Shown here piece after piece: positions 51,019 to 60,626 of a DNA stretch of 64,000 nucleotides. How positions within the stretch are numbered: position 1 is the stretch's first letter; each line of letters begins with the position of its first letter. Origin of the DNA: Sedimenticola thiotaurini (lineage in GTDB: Bacteria; Pseudomonadota; Gammaproteobacteria; Chromatiales; Chromatiaceae); the NCBI RefSeq assembly GCF_001007875.1, contig NZ_CP011412.1, forward strand, positions 1,736,001 to 1,800,000, given 5' to 3'. The translations under genes were made by a program, and so were the position numbers. The notes beneath the pieces were generated by a model, which made no database searches, was not told where the DNA came from, and saw nothing but the letters and a program-made list of their open reading frames with translations.

Positions 51019-51398
51019 CAGTCGTTGTGCTCATCACGGTCCGGATGATCCGATTTAACCGCCTGCTCAATCAGGGCGGAGAGCCGGCTGCCCCGCTCAA
51101 TCGATTCATCGTGCACGAAATGCAGTTCCGGCACAGTACGCATACGGATGCGCTGCCCCAGTTCATGACGCAGACCGGGAGCCGCCTGTTTCAACGCCCG
51201 GGTGACTCCGTGCTGGTCCAGTTCCCCACCCAGGAAGGTGAAATAAACCTTGGCGTGGGAGAAATCCCGCACCACATCCACCGCCTGGATGGTGATCATG
51301 CCGGTTTTGCGACTGTCCAGGGTGACCCGCACCAGCTCCGCCAGTTCGCGCTGGATCTGCGCAGCCACCCGATCGGTTCTTTTAAATTCACGTGCCAT
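51018..51398 (-). CDS. rbfA: Ribosome-binding factor A
   Basis: KH-fold 30S assembly factor, 126 residues. It opens [23 protein letters not shown] and contains the KxYFTFLG and [22 protein letters not shown] segments that define RbfA. Eighteen bases separate it from infB, and it overlaps truB by one base. Confidence 0.97.
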   Translation of the reverse strand: MAREFKRTDRVAAQIQRELAELVRVTLDSRKTGMITIQAVDVVRDFSHAKVYFTFLGGELDQHGVTRALKQAAPGLRHELGQRIRMRTVPELHFVHDESIERGSRLSALIEQAVKSDHPDRDEHND

Positions 51399-51416
51399 TG
51401 ACTGATCAGTTCACAA

Positions 51417-54101
51417 TCAGAGCTGGCGGGCGATTTCAGTGCGTTCGAACACTTCGATCTGGTCACCCGGCTTGACATCATTGTAGTTCTTCACGCCGAT
51501 ACCGCATTCGGTGCCTGCCTTCACTTCCATCACATCATCCTTGAGACGGCGCAATGATTCGAGCACCCCTTCATAGATCACCACGTTGTCACGCAGCACA
51601 CGGATCGGGTTGTTGCGCTTGACCATGCCCTCGACAACCATACAGCCGGCAATGGCCCCGAGCTTGGAGGAGCGGAACACATCCCGCACCTCGGCGAGAC
51701 CGATAATCTCTTCCCGCACTTCGGGAGAGAGCAGACCGGAGAGCGCCTTTTTCACATCATCAATCACCTCGTAGATGATGCTGTAGTAGCGGATATCCAG
51801 GCCACGATCCTCTGCGGCGCGGCGGGCGGCCGCATCGGCACGCACATTGAAACCGATCACGAAGGCATCCGAAGTGGCGGCCAGGTTGATATCGGTCTCG
51901 TTGATACCGCCCACCGCGGAGGCGACCACCTTGACCTTTACTTCATCGGTGGAGAGTTTCAGCAGGGATTCCCGCAGCGCTTCCACACTACCCTGTACAT
52001 CCGCCTTGATAATCAGGTTGATAACGCCCACGTCACCTTCGGTCATCTTGGAGAAGAACTCGTCCAGCTTGGCCGCTTTCTGAGCCGCCAGCCGGTTGTC
52101 ACGATTGGTCTCCTGACGAACCGATGCCAGTTCACGGGCTTTACGCTCGTCGGCTACCGCAATCACCTCGTCACCGGCATTGGGCACGCCGGAGAGTCCC
52201 AGCACCTCAACCGGGATCGAAGGACCGGCCGAGTCAATCGGCTGACGGTTCTCATCCAACAGCGCCCGCACACGGCCGAACTCCTGGCCGCACACCAGCA
52301 TGTCACCCTTCTTGAGATTACCGGACTGCACCAGGATAGTAGCCACCGGACCGCGTCCTTTGTCCAGACTGGACTCGACCACGATTCCCCGGGCCGGACC
52401 CTCTTTCACGGCGGTCAGTTCCAGCACTTCCGCCTGCAGCAGAATGGCATCCAGCAGGGCGTCAATACCGGCACCGGTTTTGGCAGAGACCTCGATGAAC
52501 TGAGTATCACCACCCCAGTCCTCCGGTATCACCTCGTGTTGGCTTAACTCCTGCTTGACCCGATCCGGGTTGGCTTCCGGCTTATCCATCTTGTTGACGG
52601 CGATGATCAGCGGCACACCGGCGGCCTTGGAGTGCTGAATCGCCTCAATGGTCTGGGGTTTGACGCCATCATCGGCCGCCACCACCAGCACCACGATATC
52701 CGTTACCTGGGCACCGCGGGCACGCATGGCGGAGAATGCAGCATGCCCCGGGGTATCGAGAAACGAAACCATGCCGTGATCCGTCTCCACGTGGTAGGCA
52801 CCGATGTGCTGGGTAATACCACCCGCCTCGCCCGCCGCCACGCGGGTGCTACGGATGTAGTCCAGCAACGAGGTTTTACCATGATCGACGTGGCCCATGA
52901 TGGTCACAACCGGGGCGCGATGTACCAGTTCGCCCTGAACCTCATCCAGCGAGCTCATCACCTGGGCTTCGATGCTGTCATCCTGCTTGGTGACCGGCAC
53001 ATGCCCCAGCTCTTCTACCACCAGGGTTGCCGTGTCGTGATCCAGGGGCTGGTTGATAGTAACCATCATACCCATCTTCATCAGCTCCTTGATCACGGCC
53101 GCTGCCTTGATGGACATCTGTGAGGCCAATTCAGCAGCGGTAATGGTATCCGGCACCACCACTTCACGAACCACCGGGGCTGTCGGTTTGACAAACCCGT
53201 GCTGTGAATCGCCCTGAGAGGCTCCGGTTTTGCCGCGCCCAGCCTTGCCTTTCCGACGGCCCCGCTTATCCGCAGAGACATGGAGCTTTTTACGGCTGTC
53301 GCCATCATCGCTGGCTTTACGACCGCGCCCGGCGCTGGCACGGGTCTCTTTTTTCTGGCTGGCCCGCTTGGCGGGCCGCTCTTCAGCGACAGCAGCTACT
53401 GCCGGTGCAGCTTCAGTCTCCACCACAGCAGGCGCTTCTTCTTTCGGTGTGGATTTGACCGCAGTCGGAGATTCTTCAGATTCCGGTTTTTTCAGCCCCT
53501 GTTCCTGCTGTTGACGGGCTTCCTGCTCAGCCCGGCGCTGTTTCTCTTCTTCTTCCCGCAGCCGCGCCTCTTCAGCCAGCCGCTTGTTCTCTTCTTCTCT
53601 GACCTTTTCCAGTTCCGCCAGTCTCATCGCCTCTTCGGCTTCACGGCGAGCCTGATCCTCAGCAGCGATCTGTTCGCGCTTCCGGGCCTGCTCCTCGAGC
53701 GCCTTACGGGCCTCCTCGGCGTCCTGCAGTGTCTTCTCGTTCTCGCTGGCTGAACCCCGTTTGACGTAGGTGCGCTTGCGACGCACTTCGACGCTCACGG
53801 TCTTGCCGGCACCCCGTACCGCACCCCGGCCACCCGGACCGCGTCCACCGGCCGCCGGTTGTTGCAATTCACTGACCGTTTTACGCTTCAGGGTGATTTT
53901 CCGGGGACCACCGGAGGCAGATTCACCATCTTTCTTGCCGTGACTTTCCCGCAAATACCCTAACAGCTGCGCTTTTTCTGACACGCTGATCGGGTCATCA
54001 GCGCTGTTCTTGTTTACTCCAGCTTCTTTCAGCTGGGTTAGCAGGCGCTCTTCTGCAATTCCAACATCTTTTGCGAGCTGCCTTACCGTTACATCACTCA
54101 T
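51417..54101 (-). CDS. infB: Translation initiation factor IF-2
   Basis: GTPase that places initiator fMet-tRNA on the 30S subunit. 894 residues: an N-terminal IF2_N domain ([18 protein letters not shown]), a long Lys/Glu/Ala-rich linker (residues 110-300), then the G domain with [20 protein letters not shown] and NKMDK near residues 400-510, followed by domains II-IV ending [10 protein letters not shown]. Length matches E. coli IF2-alpha (890). Confidence 0.98.
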   Translation of the reverse strand: MSDVTVRQLAKDVGIAEERLLTQLKEAGVNKNSADDPISVSEKAQLLGYLRESHGKKDGESASGGPRKITLKRKTVSELQQPAAGGRGPGGRGAVRGAGKTVSVEVRRKRTYVKRGSASENEKTLQDAEEARKALEEQARKREQIAAEDQARREAEEAMRLAELEKVREEENKRLAEEARLREEEEKQRRAEQEARQQQEQGLKKPESEESPTAVKSTPKEEAPAVVETEAAPAVAAVAEERPAKRASQKKETRASAGRGRKASDDGDSRKKLHVSADKRGRRKGKAGRGKTGASQGDSQHGFVKPTAPVVREVVVPDTITAAELASQMSIKAAAVIKELMKMGMMVTINQPLDHDTATLVVEELGHVPVTKQDDSIEAQVMSSLDEVQGELVHRAPVVTIMGHVDHGKTSLLDYIRSTRVAAGEAGGITQHIGAYHVETDHGMVSFLDTPGHAAFSAMRARGAQVTDIVVLVVAADDGVKPQTIEAIQHSKAAGVPLIIAVNKMDKPEANPDRVKQELSQHEVIPEDWGGDTQFIEVSAKTGAGIDALLDAILLQAEVLELTAVKEGPARGIVVESSLDKGRGPVATILVQSGNLKKGDMLVCGQEFGRVRALLDENRQPIDSAGPSIPVEVLGLSGVPNAGDEVIAVADERKARELASVRQETNRDNRLAAQKAAKLDEFFSKMTEGDVGVINLIIKADVQGSVEALRESLLKLSTDEVKVKVVASAVGGINETDINLAATSDAFVIGFNVRADAAARRAAEDRGLDIRYYSIIYEVIDDVKKALSGLLSPEVREEIIGLAEVRDVFRSSKLGAIAGCMVVEGMVKRNNPIRVLRDNVVIYEGVLESLRRLKDDVMEVKAGTECGIGVKNYNDVKPGDQIEVFERTEIARQL

Positions 54102-54122
54102 AGGGTAGTACCTCCGGCAACC

Positions 54123-55625
54123 TTAGCTCTGCTGCTCGTCCGCGAACCAGGGAGCCCGTGCAGTCATAATCAACTGCGCCGCCTTCTCCTCGTTCATACC
54201 ATCAATTTCCATCAACTCATCAACCGATTGTTCTGCCAGGTCTTCCATGGTGATGATTCCCCGGCTGGCCATTTCATAGGCCAGGTCCGAATCCATCCCA
54301 TCCATACTGAGCAGATCTTCCGCCGGGCCTTCGCCCATCGCCTCTTCTTTGGCGATCGCCTGGGTTAACAGGATCTCTTTCGCTCGACCGCGCAGCGCTT
54401 CGACAATCTCGTTATCGAACTCCTCGATCTCCAGCATTTCGCTGATCGGTACATAGGCCACTTCGTCGAGGGTGGTGAATCCTTCCTGTACCAGGATCAT
54501 TGCCACCTCTTCATCAACGTCGAGCTGCTTCATGAAGTTGTCCACAAACTCACGCACCTCGGCCTCGCTCTGGGCCTCGGCATCGGACTCGTTCATGACG
54601 TTCAGTTCCCAACCGGTCAGTTCACTGGCCAGCCGTACATTCTGGCCGCCGCGTCCAATCGCCTGAGAGAGATTATCCTCACTGACCGCGACAGTCATGC
54701 TGTGGGAATCCTCGTCCACCACGATCGACGCGACATCAGCCGGCGACATGGCGTTAATCACGAACTGGGCCGGATTGTCATTCCACAGGATGATATCCAC
54801 CCGTTCGCCATTCAGCTCATTGGATATCGCCTGTACCCGGGAACCCCGCATACCGACACAGGCACCCACCGGATCAATCCGCTGATCGTTGGTCTTGACG
54901 GCAATTTTAGCGCGCAAACCCGGATCACGGGCAGCACCCTTGATCTCGATCAGACCTTCACCAACCTCCGGCACCTCCAGCTTAAACAGCTCGATCAGCA
55001 GTTCCGGGCAGCTGCGGCTGACAAACAGCTGAGGCCCACGCTGTTCTGAGCGCACGTCATAGAGATAGCCCCTGACCCGATCACCAGTGCGAACCGGCTC
55101 ACGGGGTATCATCTGGTCACGCAGGACGATCGCTTCCGCATTGCCACCCAGATCCAGGGTGACGTTGCCCCGGTCGACCCGCTTGACGATGCCGGTCACC
55201 AGCTCTCCGATACGCTCCTGGTAAGCCTCTACCACTTTCGCCCGTTCCGCCTCGCGTACTTTCTGTACAATCACCTGCTTGGCGGTCTGCGCTGCGATAC
55301 GGCCAAATGCGATCGACTCCATCGGTTCCTCGATGAACTCGCCGACCTGAATGTCCGGATGGGTTTTGCGCGCCTCTTCCAGAAGAATCTCTTTCTCCGG
55401 GTTCAGCTCTTCTCCCTCTTCCACTGCATCGATAACTTCCCAACGGCGGAAGCTGGAGTAGTCACCGGTGACCCGATCCACTTCAACGCGCACACCGATG
55501 TCGCCCCCGTGTTTTTTTCGGGTAGCAGAAGCGAGCGCATACTCGATCGCCTCAAAAATGATCTGTTTCTCAATGTCCTTTTCGTTGGACACCACATCAA
55601 CGACCAGCAGAATCTCTTTATTCAT
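54123..55625 (-). CDS. nusA: Transcription termination/antitermination factor NusA
   Basis: RNA-polymerase-binding elongation factor, 500 residues from ATG 55625 ([16 protein letters not shown]). N-terminal polymerase-binding domain, S1 domain ([17 protein letters not shown]), two KH domains ([35 protein letters not shown]) and two C-terminal acidic helix-hairpin-helix repeats, as in E. coli. The upstream frame to 55643 adds seven residues absent from the family. 22 bases before infB. Confidence 0.97.
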   Translation of the reverse strand: MNKEILLVVDVVSNEKDIEKQIIFEAIEYALASATRKKHGGDIGVRVEVDRVTGDYSSFRRWEVIDAVEEGEELNPEKEILLEEARKTHPDIQVGEFIEEPMESIAFGRIAAQTAKQVIVQKVREAERAKVVEAYQERIGELVTGIVKRVDRGNVTLDLGGNAEAIVLRDQMIPREPVRTGDRVRGYLYDVRSEQRGPQLFVSRSCPELLIELFKLEVPEVGEGLIEIKGAARDPGLRAKIAVKTNDQRIDPVGACVGMRGSRVQAISNELNGERVDIILWNDNPAQFVINAMSPADVASIVVDEDSHSMTVAVSEDNLSQAIGRGGQNVRLASELTGWELNVMNESDAEAQSEAEVREFVDNFMKQLDVDEEVAMILVQEGFTTLDEVAYVPISEMLEIEEFDNEIVEALRGRAKEILLTQAIAKEEAMGEGPAEDLLSMDGMDSDLAYEMASRGIITMEDLAEQSVDELMEIDGMNEEKAAQLIMTARAPWFADEQQS

Positions 55626-55639
55626 CTGTCTCAACCCAA

Positions 55640-56098
55640 TCAAAATTCAGGCACTAATCGCGCTCTATCAATCAAATCCAGTGGCAGGGCGGTCACTTCA
55701 CCGTCCATGGCCACCAGGACCTCACCATCCTGCACGCCCTTTAAAACGCCTTCGAAACGGCGTCTGTCATGCAATTTCGTTCGCAACCGGACGTTGATCT
55801 TCTGGCCGGCAAATCGCACGAAATCCTTTTCAAAAAACAGGGGCCTGTCCAGACCCGGCGACGACACTTCCAAACTGTAGTTTTCCTTGATCGGATCTTC
55901 TACGTCCAGTACACCGCTAACCTGATGGCTGACCGTGGCGCAATCATCCACACTGATCCCGTTTTCGTGATCTATATAGATGCGCAGCAGCGACCCGCCC
56001 TTTCCCTGGCTCAGGTACTCCACGCCCACCAGCTCGTACCCCAGAGGCTCTACCGCCCCCCGGACAATTTCAATCAAGCTTTCAGATGCGCCCGCCAT
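55640..56098 (-). CDS. rimP: Ribosome maturation factor RimP
   Basis: 30S assembly factor, 152 residues from ATG 56098 ([14 protein letters not shown]). The core [24 protein letters not shown] and the [20 protein letters not shown] segment are the RimP signatures. ATGs at 56104 and 56110 are also possible and no strong Shine-Dalgarno decides. It is the first gene of the operon and is preceded by an unusual structured leader. Confidence 0.95.
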   Translation of the reverse strand: MAGASESLIEIVRGAVEPLGYELVGVEYLSQGKGGSLLRIYIDHENGISVDDCATVSHQVSGVLDVEDPIKENYSLEVSSPGLDRPLFFEKDFVRFAGQKINVRLRTKLHDRRRFEGVLKGVQDGEVLVAMDGEVTALPLDLIDRARLVPEF

Positions 56099-56263
56099 GT
56101 TCATCAACAAAAATCAGAAATAAAAAAAGGGCCATTGGCCCAAGTACACAGGTAGCCGACCTTTTGGCCGGCGATACCAATAAAAAAACCCCAAACGGGG
56201 CCCTTCTAAAAAGCAGTGAATTTAAATACTACCACTGCAAGCCACCACCGTGGCTACCGAATC
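56099..56263 (-). promoter_or_regulatory. rimP leader with three hairpin/U-tract structures
   Basis: From the predicted start near 56263 the transcript passes GCAGTG-14-CACTGC-TTTTT (56208-56238), CCCC-GTTT-GGGG-TTTTTTT (56182-56200, extendable by GU/AU pairs) and GGGCC-ATT-GGCCC-TTTTTTT (56122-56141). Between the last two, GGTA-x2-GCCGGCC-AAAA-GGTCGGC-TACC (56149-56179) forms another stem. The final terminator lies only 24 bases before the rimP ATG, so the operon must be read through it. A rimP leader with a terminator is described in Enterobacterales; this may be a relative. Confidence 0.6.
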
Positions 56264-56269
56264 CGGCCC

Positions 56270-56298
56270 ATTATACCTGTGAGTAACTCTCCATGCAA
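56270..56298 (-). promoter_or_regulatory. Strong promoter of the rimP-nusA-infB operon
   Basis: On the minus strand TTGCAT (56293-56298) and a perfect TATAAT (56270-56275) are 17 bases apart, just after the end of the acr3 gene. Confidence 0.7.
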
Positions 56299-56373
56299 TC
56301 GGCACTACGGTACCCATCAACAGGCCAGGCTCCGGACCAGACCATCCCTGGTCGCCCGGAGGCCGGCAACTCC

Positions 56374-57414
56374 TCAGGCAAAGTGTGAGCGGGTCCGATT
56401 GGCCAGCGCCACTAATGAAAGCATCACCGGCACCTCCACCAGCACACCCACAACAGTCGCCAGCGCAGCGCCGGAATGCAGGCCAAACAGACTGATCGCC
56501 ACCGCAACGGCCAGCTCGAAGAAATTGGAGGTTCCGATCAGGGCAGCCGGCGCTGCAATACGGAAAGGGACTCGCCACAGATAACCCCACCCATAAGCTA
56601 TCATAAACACGCCGTAGCTCTGAATCAGCAATGGCACCGCAATAAGCAGTATAATCAATGGCTTATCCAGGATTGTCTGGGCCTGAAAGCCAAACAACAA
56701 CACAACCGTCGCCAATAGCCCGATCACGGAGAAAGGCTTTATCCTGCCGGTAAATGCCGCTATGCGCTCCTCGTTGCCGCCGCCATCCAGGGACTTGCGG
56801 GTCACATACCCGGCCACAAGGGGTATCACCACATAGAGCACAACTGACAGCAGCAGGGTCTCCCAGGGCACGATAATATCCGTTACCCCAAGCAACAGCG
56901 CGGCTATTGGCGCGAAAGCAAAGACCATTATGAGATCGTTGAGGGATACCTGCACCAGGGTGTAGTTGGCATCACCACGTACCAGTTGACTCCACACAAA
57001 AACCATTGCTGTACAGGGCGCAACGCCGAGCAGAATCATTCCGGCGATATACTCTTTCGCCACTTGCGGTTCAACAAGCCCGGCAAAGAGATGTTCAAAA
57101 AACAGAATACCCAGAGCCGCCATAGTGAAAGGCTTGATCAACCAGTTCACCACCAGCGTTATGCACAACCCTTTGGGCTTTTTCCCCACATCCTTGATAG
57201 AAGAAAAATCCACGTTGACCATCATCGGGTAGATCATCACCCAGATGAACAGCGCCACCACCAGGTTAACGCTGGCATATTCAATGGACGCCAACAGTTG
57301 AAACATGCCCGGAAACAGAGCACCCAAGATAACACCCGCGACGATACAGAGGGCGACCCAAAGCGATAGTAAGCGTTCAAAAATTCCCATGGGTGACGAG
57401 GATTCAGTACTCAT
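56374..57414 (-). CDS. acr3: Arsenite efflux transporter ACR3
   Basis: Inner-membrane arsenite exporter of the ACR3 (BART) family, 346 residues and about ten helices. Signature segments: [20 protein letters not shown], the Cys-containing [15 protein letters not shown] with the essential pore Cys, and [18 protein letters not shown]. It is not the ArsB/NhaD type. It is the last of arsR-arsI-acr3 and lies directly upstream of the rimP promoter. Confidence 0.95.
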   Translation of the reverse strand: MSTESSSPMGIFERLLSLWVALCIVAGVILGALFPGMFQLLASIEYASVNLVVALFIWVMIYPMMVNVDFSSIKDVGKKPKGLCITLVVNWLIKPFTMAALGILFFEHLFAGLVEPQVAKEYIAGMILLGVAPCTAMVFVWSQLVRGDANYTLVQVSLNDLIMVFAFAPIAALLLGVTDIIVPWETLLLSVVLYVVIPLVAGYVTRKSLDGGGNEERIAAFTGRIKPFSVIGLLATVVLLFGFQAQTILDKPLIILLIAVPLLIQSYGVFMIAYGWGYLWRVPFRIAAPAALIGTSNFFELAVAVAISLFGLHSGAALATVVGVLVEVPVMLSLVALANRTRSHFA

Positions 57415-57499
57415 TGCAACTTTTCTCTACCAATTTATTCCTATTACCGGAGCAGCTTGAAAAACTGCCCGTACCCGAAGCAGGCGCAGCTTTCCAGAA

Positions 57500-57973
57500 T
57501 TACCCGCCGCAACAACTGCTTGCACTATCCGAAGGAGCACAACAATTTGCTTGGGCGTTCACATCCGGGACGCAGCAAACCGCTTCACCGCTGGCTTGCG
57601 CGTCTGAAAAGTAACGCGTGTCCTCCATGGTCTGGTACGCCTCCCAGGCGATTCCGGCTGGATCGGTCACCCAGGATTTATCGGAACGGGCATAACAGCA
57701 GACCACTTCGCCTTCATCGAAAAGTGACATATCTGCACTTTTCATGCGTTCGCGTAACTCACCCAGTTCATTCTGCTCTTCAACCTGCACACCCAGATGA
57801 TCGAGCCCCGGTTTGACCCGGGTAGAGATGGCAAAATTAATGGACGGATCATCCAGTAACCATTTTGCGTAGTCACTCTCTATTTTTACTGGTTCCGTAC
57901 CAAACAGCGTGTTGTAGAACCGGATACCTTCGTCGAGATTATCGACTCCAAGATGTATATGCATACGTTTCAT
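57500..57973 (-). CDS. arsI: ArsI/CadI-family C-As lyase (glyoxalase fold)
   Basis: Type I extradiol/glyoxalase-fold protein, 157 residues. The metal set His5 (or His7), His59 and Glu111 and the vicinal pair Cys92-Cys93 match the known ArsI C-As lyase, which demethylates trivalent organoarsenicals such as MMA(III) to arsenite. The C-terminal 30 residues carry three CC pairs (CCVP, CCAP, CCGG) and may bind metal. CadI (cadmium-induced protein) is the same family. Its place between arsR and acr3 supports an arsenic role: cleavage followed by efflux of the arsenite. Confidence 0.85.
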   Translation of the reverse strand: MKRMHIHLGVDNLDEGIRFYNTLFGTEPVKIESDYAKWLLDDPSINFAISTRVKPGLDHLGVQVEEQNELGELRERMKSADMSLFDEGEVVCCYARSDKSWVTDPAGIAWEAYQTMEDTRYFSDAQASGEAVCCVPDVNAQANCCAPSDSASSCCGG

Positions 57974-57993
57974 AATTGAACTCTTCAGTTTGC

Positions 57994-58353
57994 TTATGGC
58001 TCACAACAGAAGTCAGCCAACTCAATGACGGAACAGCCTTTGCGCTTATCCTGGCGGATACTGGCAAAGTCACCACTGCAACAATCCTTGATCAGGAAAC
58101 CAATCAGGTCACGCATCGCATCGTAATTGGCAAAATAGATCACGGAACGCCCTTCCTTCCGGGAAGAGATAAGTCCGGCGTTGGACAGGTGTTTCAGGTG
58201 GAATGACATGGTGTTATGGGGTGTACCCAACTGCTCACTAACCGCTCCAGCCGGCATCCCCTCCACCCCGGCACGAACCAGCAGGCGAAATGCCCGCAGC
58301 CGGGTCTCCTGGGAGAGTGCGTCGAACATGGTAATAGCATTTTGTATGTCCAT
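57994..58353 (-). CDS. arsR: ArsR-family arsenite-responsive repressor
   Basis: Winged-helix repressor of 119 residues from ATG 58353. Helix-turn-helix: LGTPHNTMSFHLKHLSNAGL. The metal-sensing cysteines lie at the C-terminus, CC at 91-92, Cys107 and CC at 116-117, like the Acidithiobacillus type rather than the helix 3 ELCVCDL type of E. coli. It controls its own operon through the inverted repeat over the start. The longer frame to 58458 lacks family homology in its extra N-terminus. Confidence 0.92.
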   Translation of the reverse strand: MDIQNAITMFDALSQETRLRAFRLLVRAGVEGMPAGAVSEQLGTPHNTMSFHLKHLSNAGLISSRKEGRSVIYFANYDAMRDLIGFLIKDCCSGDFASIRQDKRKGCSVIELADFCCEP

Positions 58354-58388
58354 ATGTCCAGAATATTCGACATATAAAAACCTGTCAA
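58352..58388 (-). promoter_or_regulatory. ars operon promoter with ArsR operator
   Basis: On the minus strand TTGACA (58383-58388, perfect) and TATTCT (58360-58365) are 17 bases apart. A 7-bp inverted repeat ATATGTC-10-GACATAT (58352-58375) covers the -10 and part of the spacer, as expected for an ArsR operator. The predicted start falls at or within a base or two of the arsR ATG. Confidence 0.7.
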
Positions 58389-58507
58389 TGGCTGTAGAAA
58401 TATTTTCTTCAGGGGCGCAGGCCACCGGGAAGGTGGTTACCATGCTACGGATAAGCATACGGCTGGCGCGAGAGAGCTACTCTAAGCTTCGAGAAAAGTT
58501 GCACTAA

Positions 58508-58899
58508 GGCGCCTGTCGAACCTGACTGTTTGGATGTCGTAGGTTCGAATGCTCTTCTTGCAAAAAATGAAAAAGGGCCGCACTTTAGCGACCCTTTTCC
58601 TGGTTTGGTAGCGGGGGCAGGATGAGCTCGCTGCGCTCGTACTGCGCGCCTGGCGGCGCTTGTCGAACCTGACTGTTTGGATGTCGTAGGTTCGAATGCT
58701 CTTCTTTCAAAAAATGAAAAAGGGCCGCACTTTAGCGACCCTTTTCCTGGTTTGGTAGCGGGGGCAGGATGAGCTCGCTGCGCTCGTACTGCGCGCCTGG
58801 CGGCGCTTGTCGAACCTGACTGTTTGGATGTCGTAGGTTCGAATGCTCTTCTTTCAAAAAATGAAAAAGGGCCGCACTTTGGCGACCCTTTTCCTGGTT

Positions 58900-58917
<18 letters not shown>
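58508..58917. repeat. Tandem 147-bp repeats derived from tRNA-fMet 3' end
   Basis: Two full 147-bp units (58508 and 58655) and a third partial unit (58802) that runs into the real tRNA. Units are almost identical; I see about three base differences. Each carries, on the minus strand, the last 18 bases of tRNA-fMet (ATCCTGCCCCCGCTACCA) followed by its terminator; on the plus strand each also has GTCGTAGGTTCGAAT, an inverted copy of the T-arm. The frame 58445-59032 across this region is an artefact of the repeats. Confidence 0.85.
58864..58893 (-). terminator. Intrinsic terminator of tRNA-fMet (three copies)
   Basis: On the minus strand AAGGGTCGC pairs with GCGGCCCTT (one GU) around a 6-base loop, followed by TTTTT. 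Copies with one base change occur at 58717-58746 and 58570-58599 in the tandem repeats. Confidence 0.8.
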
Positions 58918-58976
<59 letters not shown>

Positions 58977-58988
58977 TCTGGAGGGCAG

Positions 58989-59017
58989 ATAATACGCACA
59001 TAAAAACGCTTTGGCAA
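58989..59017 (-). promoter_or_regulatory. Promoter of tRNA-fMet
   Basis: On the minus strand TTGCCA (59012-59017) and TATTAT (58989-58994), five of six matches each, are 17 bases apart. The predicted start is about 6 bases before the mature 5' end. Confidence 0.65.
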
Positions 59018-59092
59018 CCCCTGTTCAGACATTTAACAGGAATAATCAATAACCACGACAATTCACAGATTACGCTCCTGTTTTGTATATCG

Positions 59093-59125
59093 AAAAAAGC
59101 CCTGTCCTAATGACAGGGCTTTTTT
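59093..59125 (-). terminator. Intrinsic terminator after nuoN
   Basis: GCCCTGTC-5-GACAGGGC with A runs before and T runs after, so it works on both strands. It ends the nuo transcript and insulates the tRNA promoter. Confidence 0.85.
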
Positions 59126-59158
59126 AGCTCAGAAACAAACTGAAGCTTTTAACAGGGC

Positions 59159-60595
59159 TTATCCGAACGCTGCAGCGCAAAGCGATAGCAAACCGGCGGG
59201 AAACATTCCCAAGACCAACATGGAGAGCCCATTCACCGATAGTGCAATCTGGGTGTCCATACCAGCGATCAGGGGCGTCTCATCCACCGGCTTGTCGAAA
59301 TACATCAGCTTGACGATACGCAGGTAGTAGAAAGCACCAATAATGGAGAAGAACACACCCACCAGGGCAAGCCAGGTCATATCCACACTGATGACCGCTT
59401 CCAGCACCACCATCTTGGCAAAGAAGCCGACAGTAGGCGGCACGCCAGCCATGGAGAACATCACCAGCAGCATCATGCCGGCAAACCAGGGACTGCGCTC
59501 GTTGAGACCCTTGTAGTCATCCAGATTCTCCGCCTCGAAACCCCGCCGGCTGAGTAGCATGACAATTCCGAAGGCACCCAGGGCCATGATCGCATAGACG
59601 ATAGTGTAGAACATGGCGGCCGTGTAACCGGTACTCGTGCCAGCCAGTATACCCAGCAGAATGAAACCCACATGGGAGATGGTTGAATAGGCCAACATGC
59701 GTTTGATATTCCCCTGGGCAATGGCAATAACATTACCCACACCCATAGAGAGAATCGACAATATCACCAGCATATATTGCCAATCGCCATGTAGCCCACC
59801 CAGGCCATCCACCAGCATCCGTATCGCCAGCGCGAATGCGGCAATCTTGGGCGCACTACCAAGCAAGGTCACTACGGCGGTGGGCGCCCCTTCATACACA
59901 TCGGGAACCCACATATGGAACGGCACTGCACCAAACTTGAAGGCCATACCGATCACTACAAACACCAGCCCGAAGACCAGTACAATCTTGTTCACATCCG
60001 GATTGGTCAAGCCGGCACTGATCGCCTGGAACTCGATAGATCCGGTTGAACCATAGATCATGGAGATACCATAGAGCAGCATGCCGGAAGCCAGCGCACC
60101 CAGTACAAAATATTTCATCGCGGCCTCTGCACCACCGGTAGAATCCCGGTTAAAGGCGACGAGCGCGTAGAAACTGAGCGCCAGCAATTCCACACCCAGA
60201 TAGACCGTCAGGAAGCTGTTGGCCGAGATCATCACCATCATGCCCAGGATGGCGAACAGGCCCAGCACATAGTACTCACCTTTGAACAGATCCCGGTCCC
60301 GCAGATAATCCTTGGAGTAGAGGAAGGCACCGGCACTGATGATGAAAATGGCTATCTTGAGGATATCCGCCATACCATCCCGCACAACACTGCCGTCGAA
60401 CACAATGCGTGTTTCGTCAGGGGATGTCATCAGGGTGACAATAATCGCCAGCAGCAGACTGATCAGGGTCATGCCGTAACTGATTACCCGTTGCTCCTCT
60501 TTCAGAAACAGATCCACCACCAGGATCAAACAGGCCGCTGACAAGATAAAGATCTCCGGTAGTACCGGTATCAGGCTGGATGTATCAAATTGCAT
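59159..60595 (-). CDS. nuoN: NADH-quinone oxidoreductase subunit N
   Basis: Antiporter-like proton-pumping subunit of respiratory Complex I, 478 residues with about 14 helices. The conserved charged residues lie in GVELLALSFYALVAF and in KFGAVPFHMWVPDVYEGAP, and the Lys in NIKRMLAYSTISHVGF. Ends in a hydrophobic tail. Thirty-one bases downstream of nuoM; last gene before a strong terminator. Confidence 0.96.
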   Translation of the reverse strand: MQFDTSSLIPVLPEIFILSAACLILVVDLFLKEEQRVISYGMTLISLLLAIIVTLMTSPDETRIVFDGSVVRDGMADILKIAIFIISAGAFLYSKDYLRDRDLFKGEYYVLGLFAILGMMVMISANSFLTVYLGVELLALSFYALVAFNRDSTGGAEAAMKYFVLGALASGMLLYGISMIYGSTGSIEFQAISAGLTNPDVNKIVLVFGLVFVVIGMAFKFGAVPFHMWVPDVYEGAPTAVVTLLGSAPKIAAFALAIRMLVDGLGGLHGDWQYMLVILSILSMGVGNVIAIAQGNIKRMLAYSTISHVGFILLGILAGTSTGYTAAMFYTIVYAIMALGAFGIVMLLSRRGFEAENLDDYKGLNERSPWFAGMMLLVMFSMAGVPPTVGFFAKMVVLEAVISVDMTWLALVGVFFSIIGAFYYLRIVKLMYFDKPVDETPLIAGMDTQIALSVNGLSMLVLGMFPAGLLSLCAAAFG

Positions 60596-60626
60596 CGAAT
60601 CTCACCAATTCCTTGAATGGGGCCGG

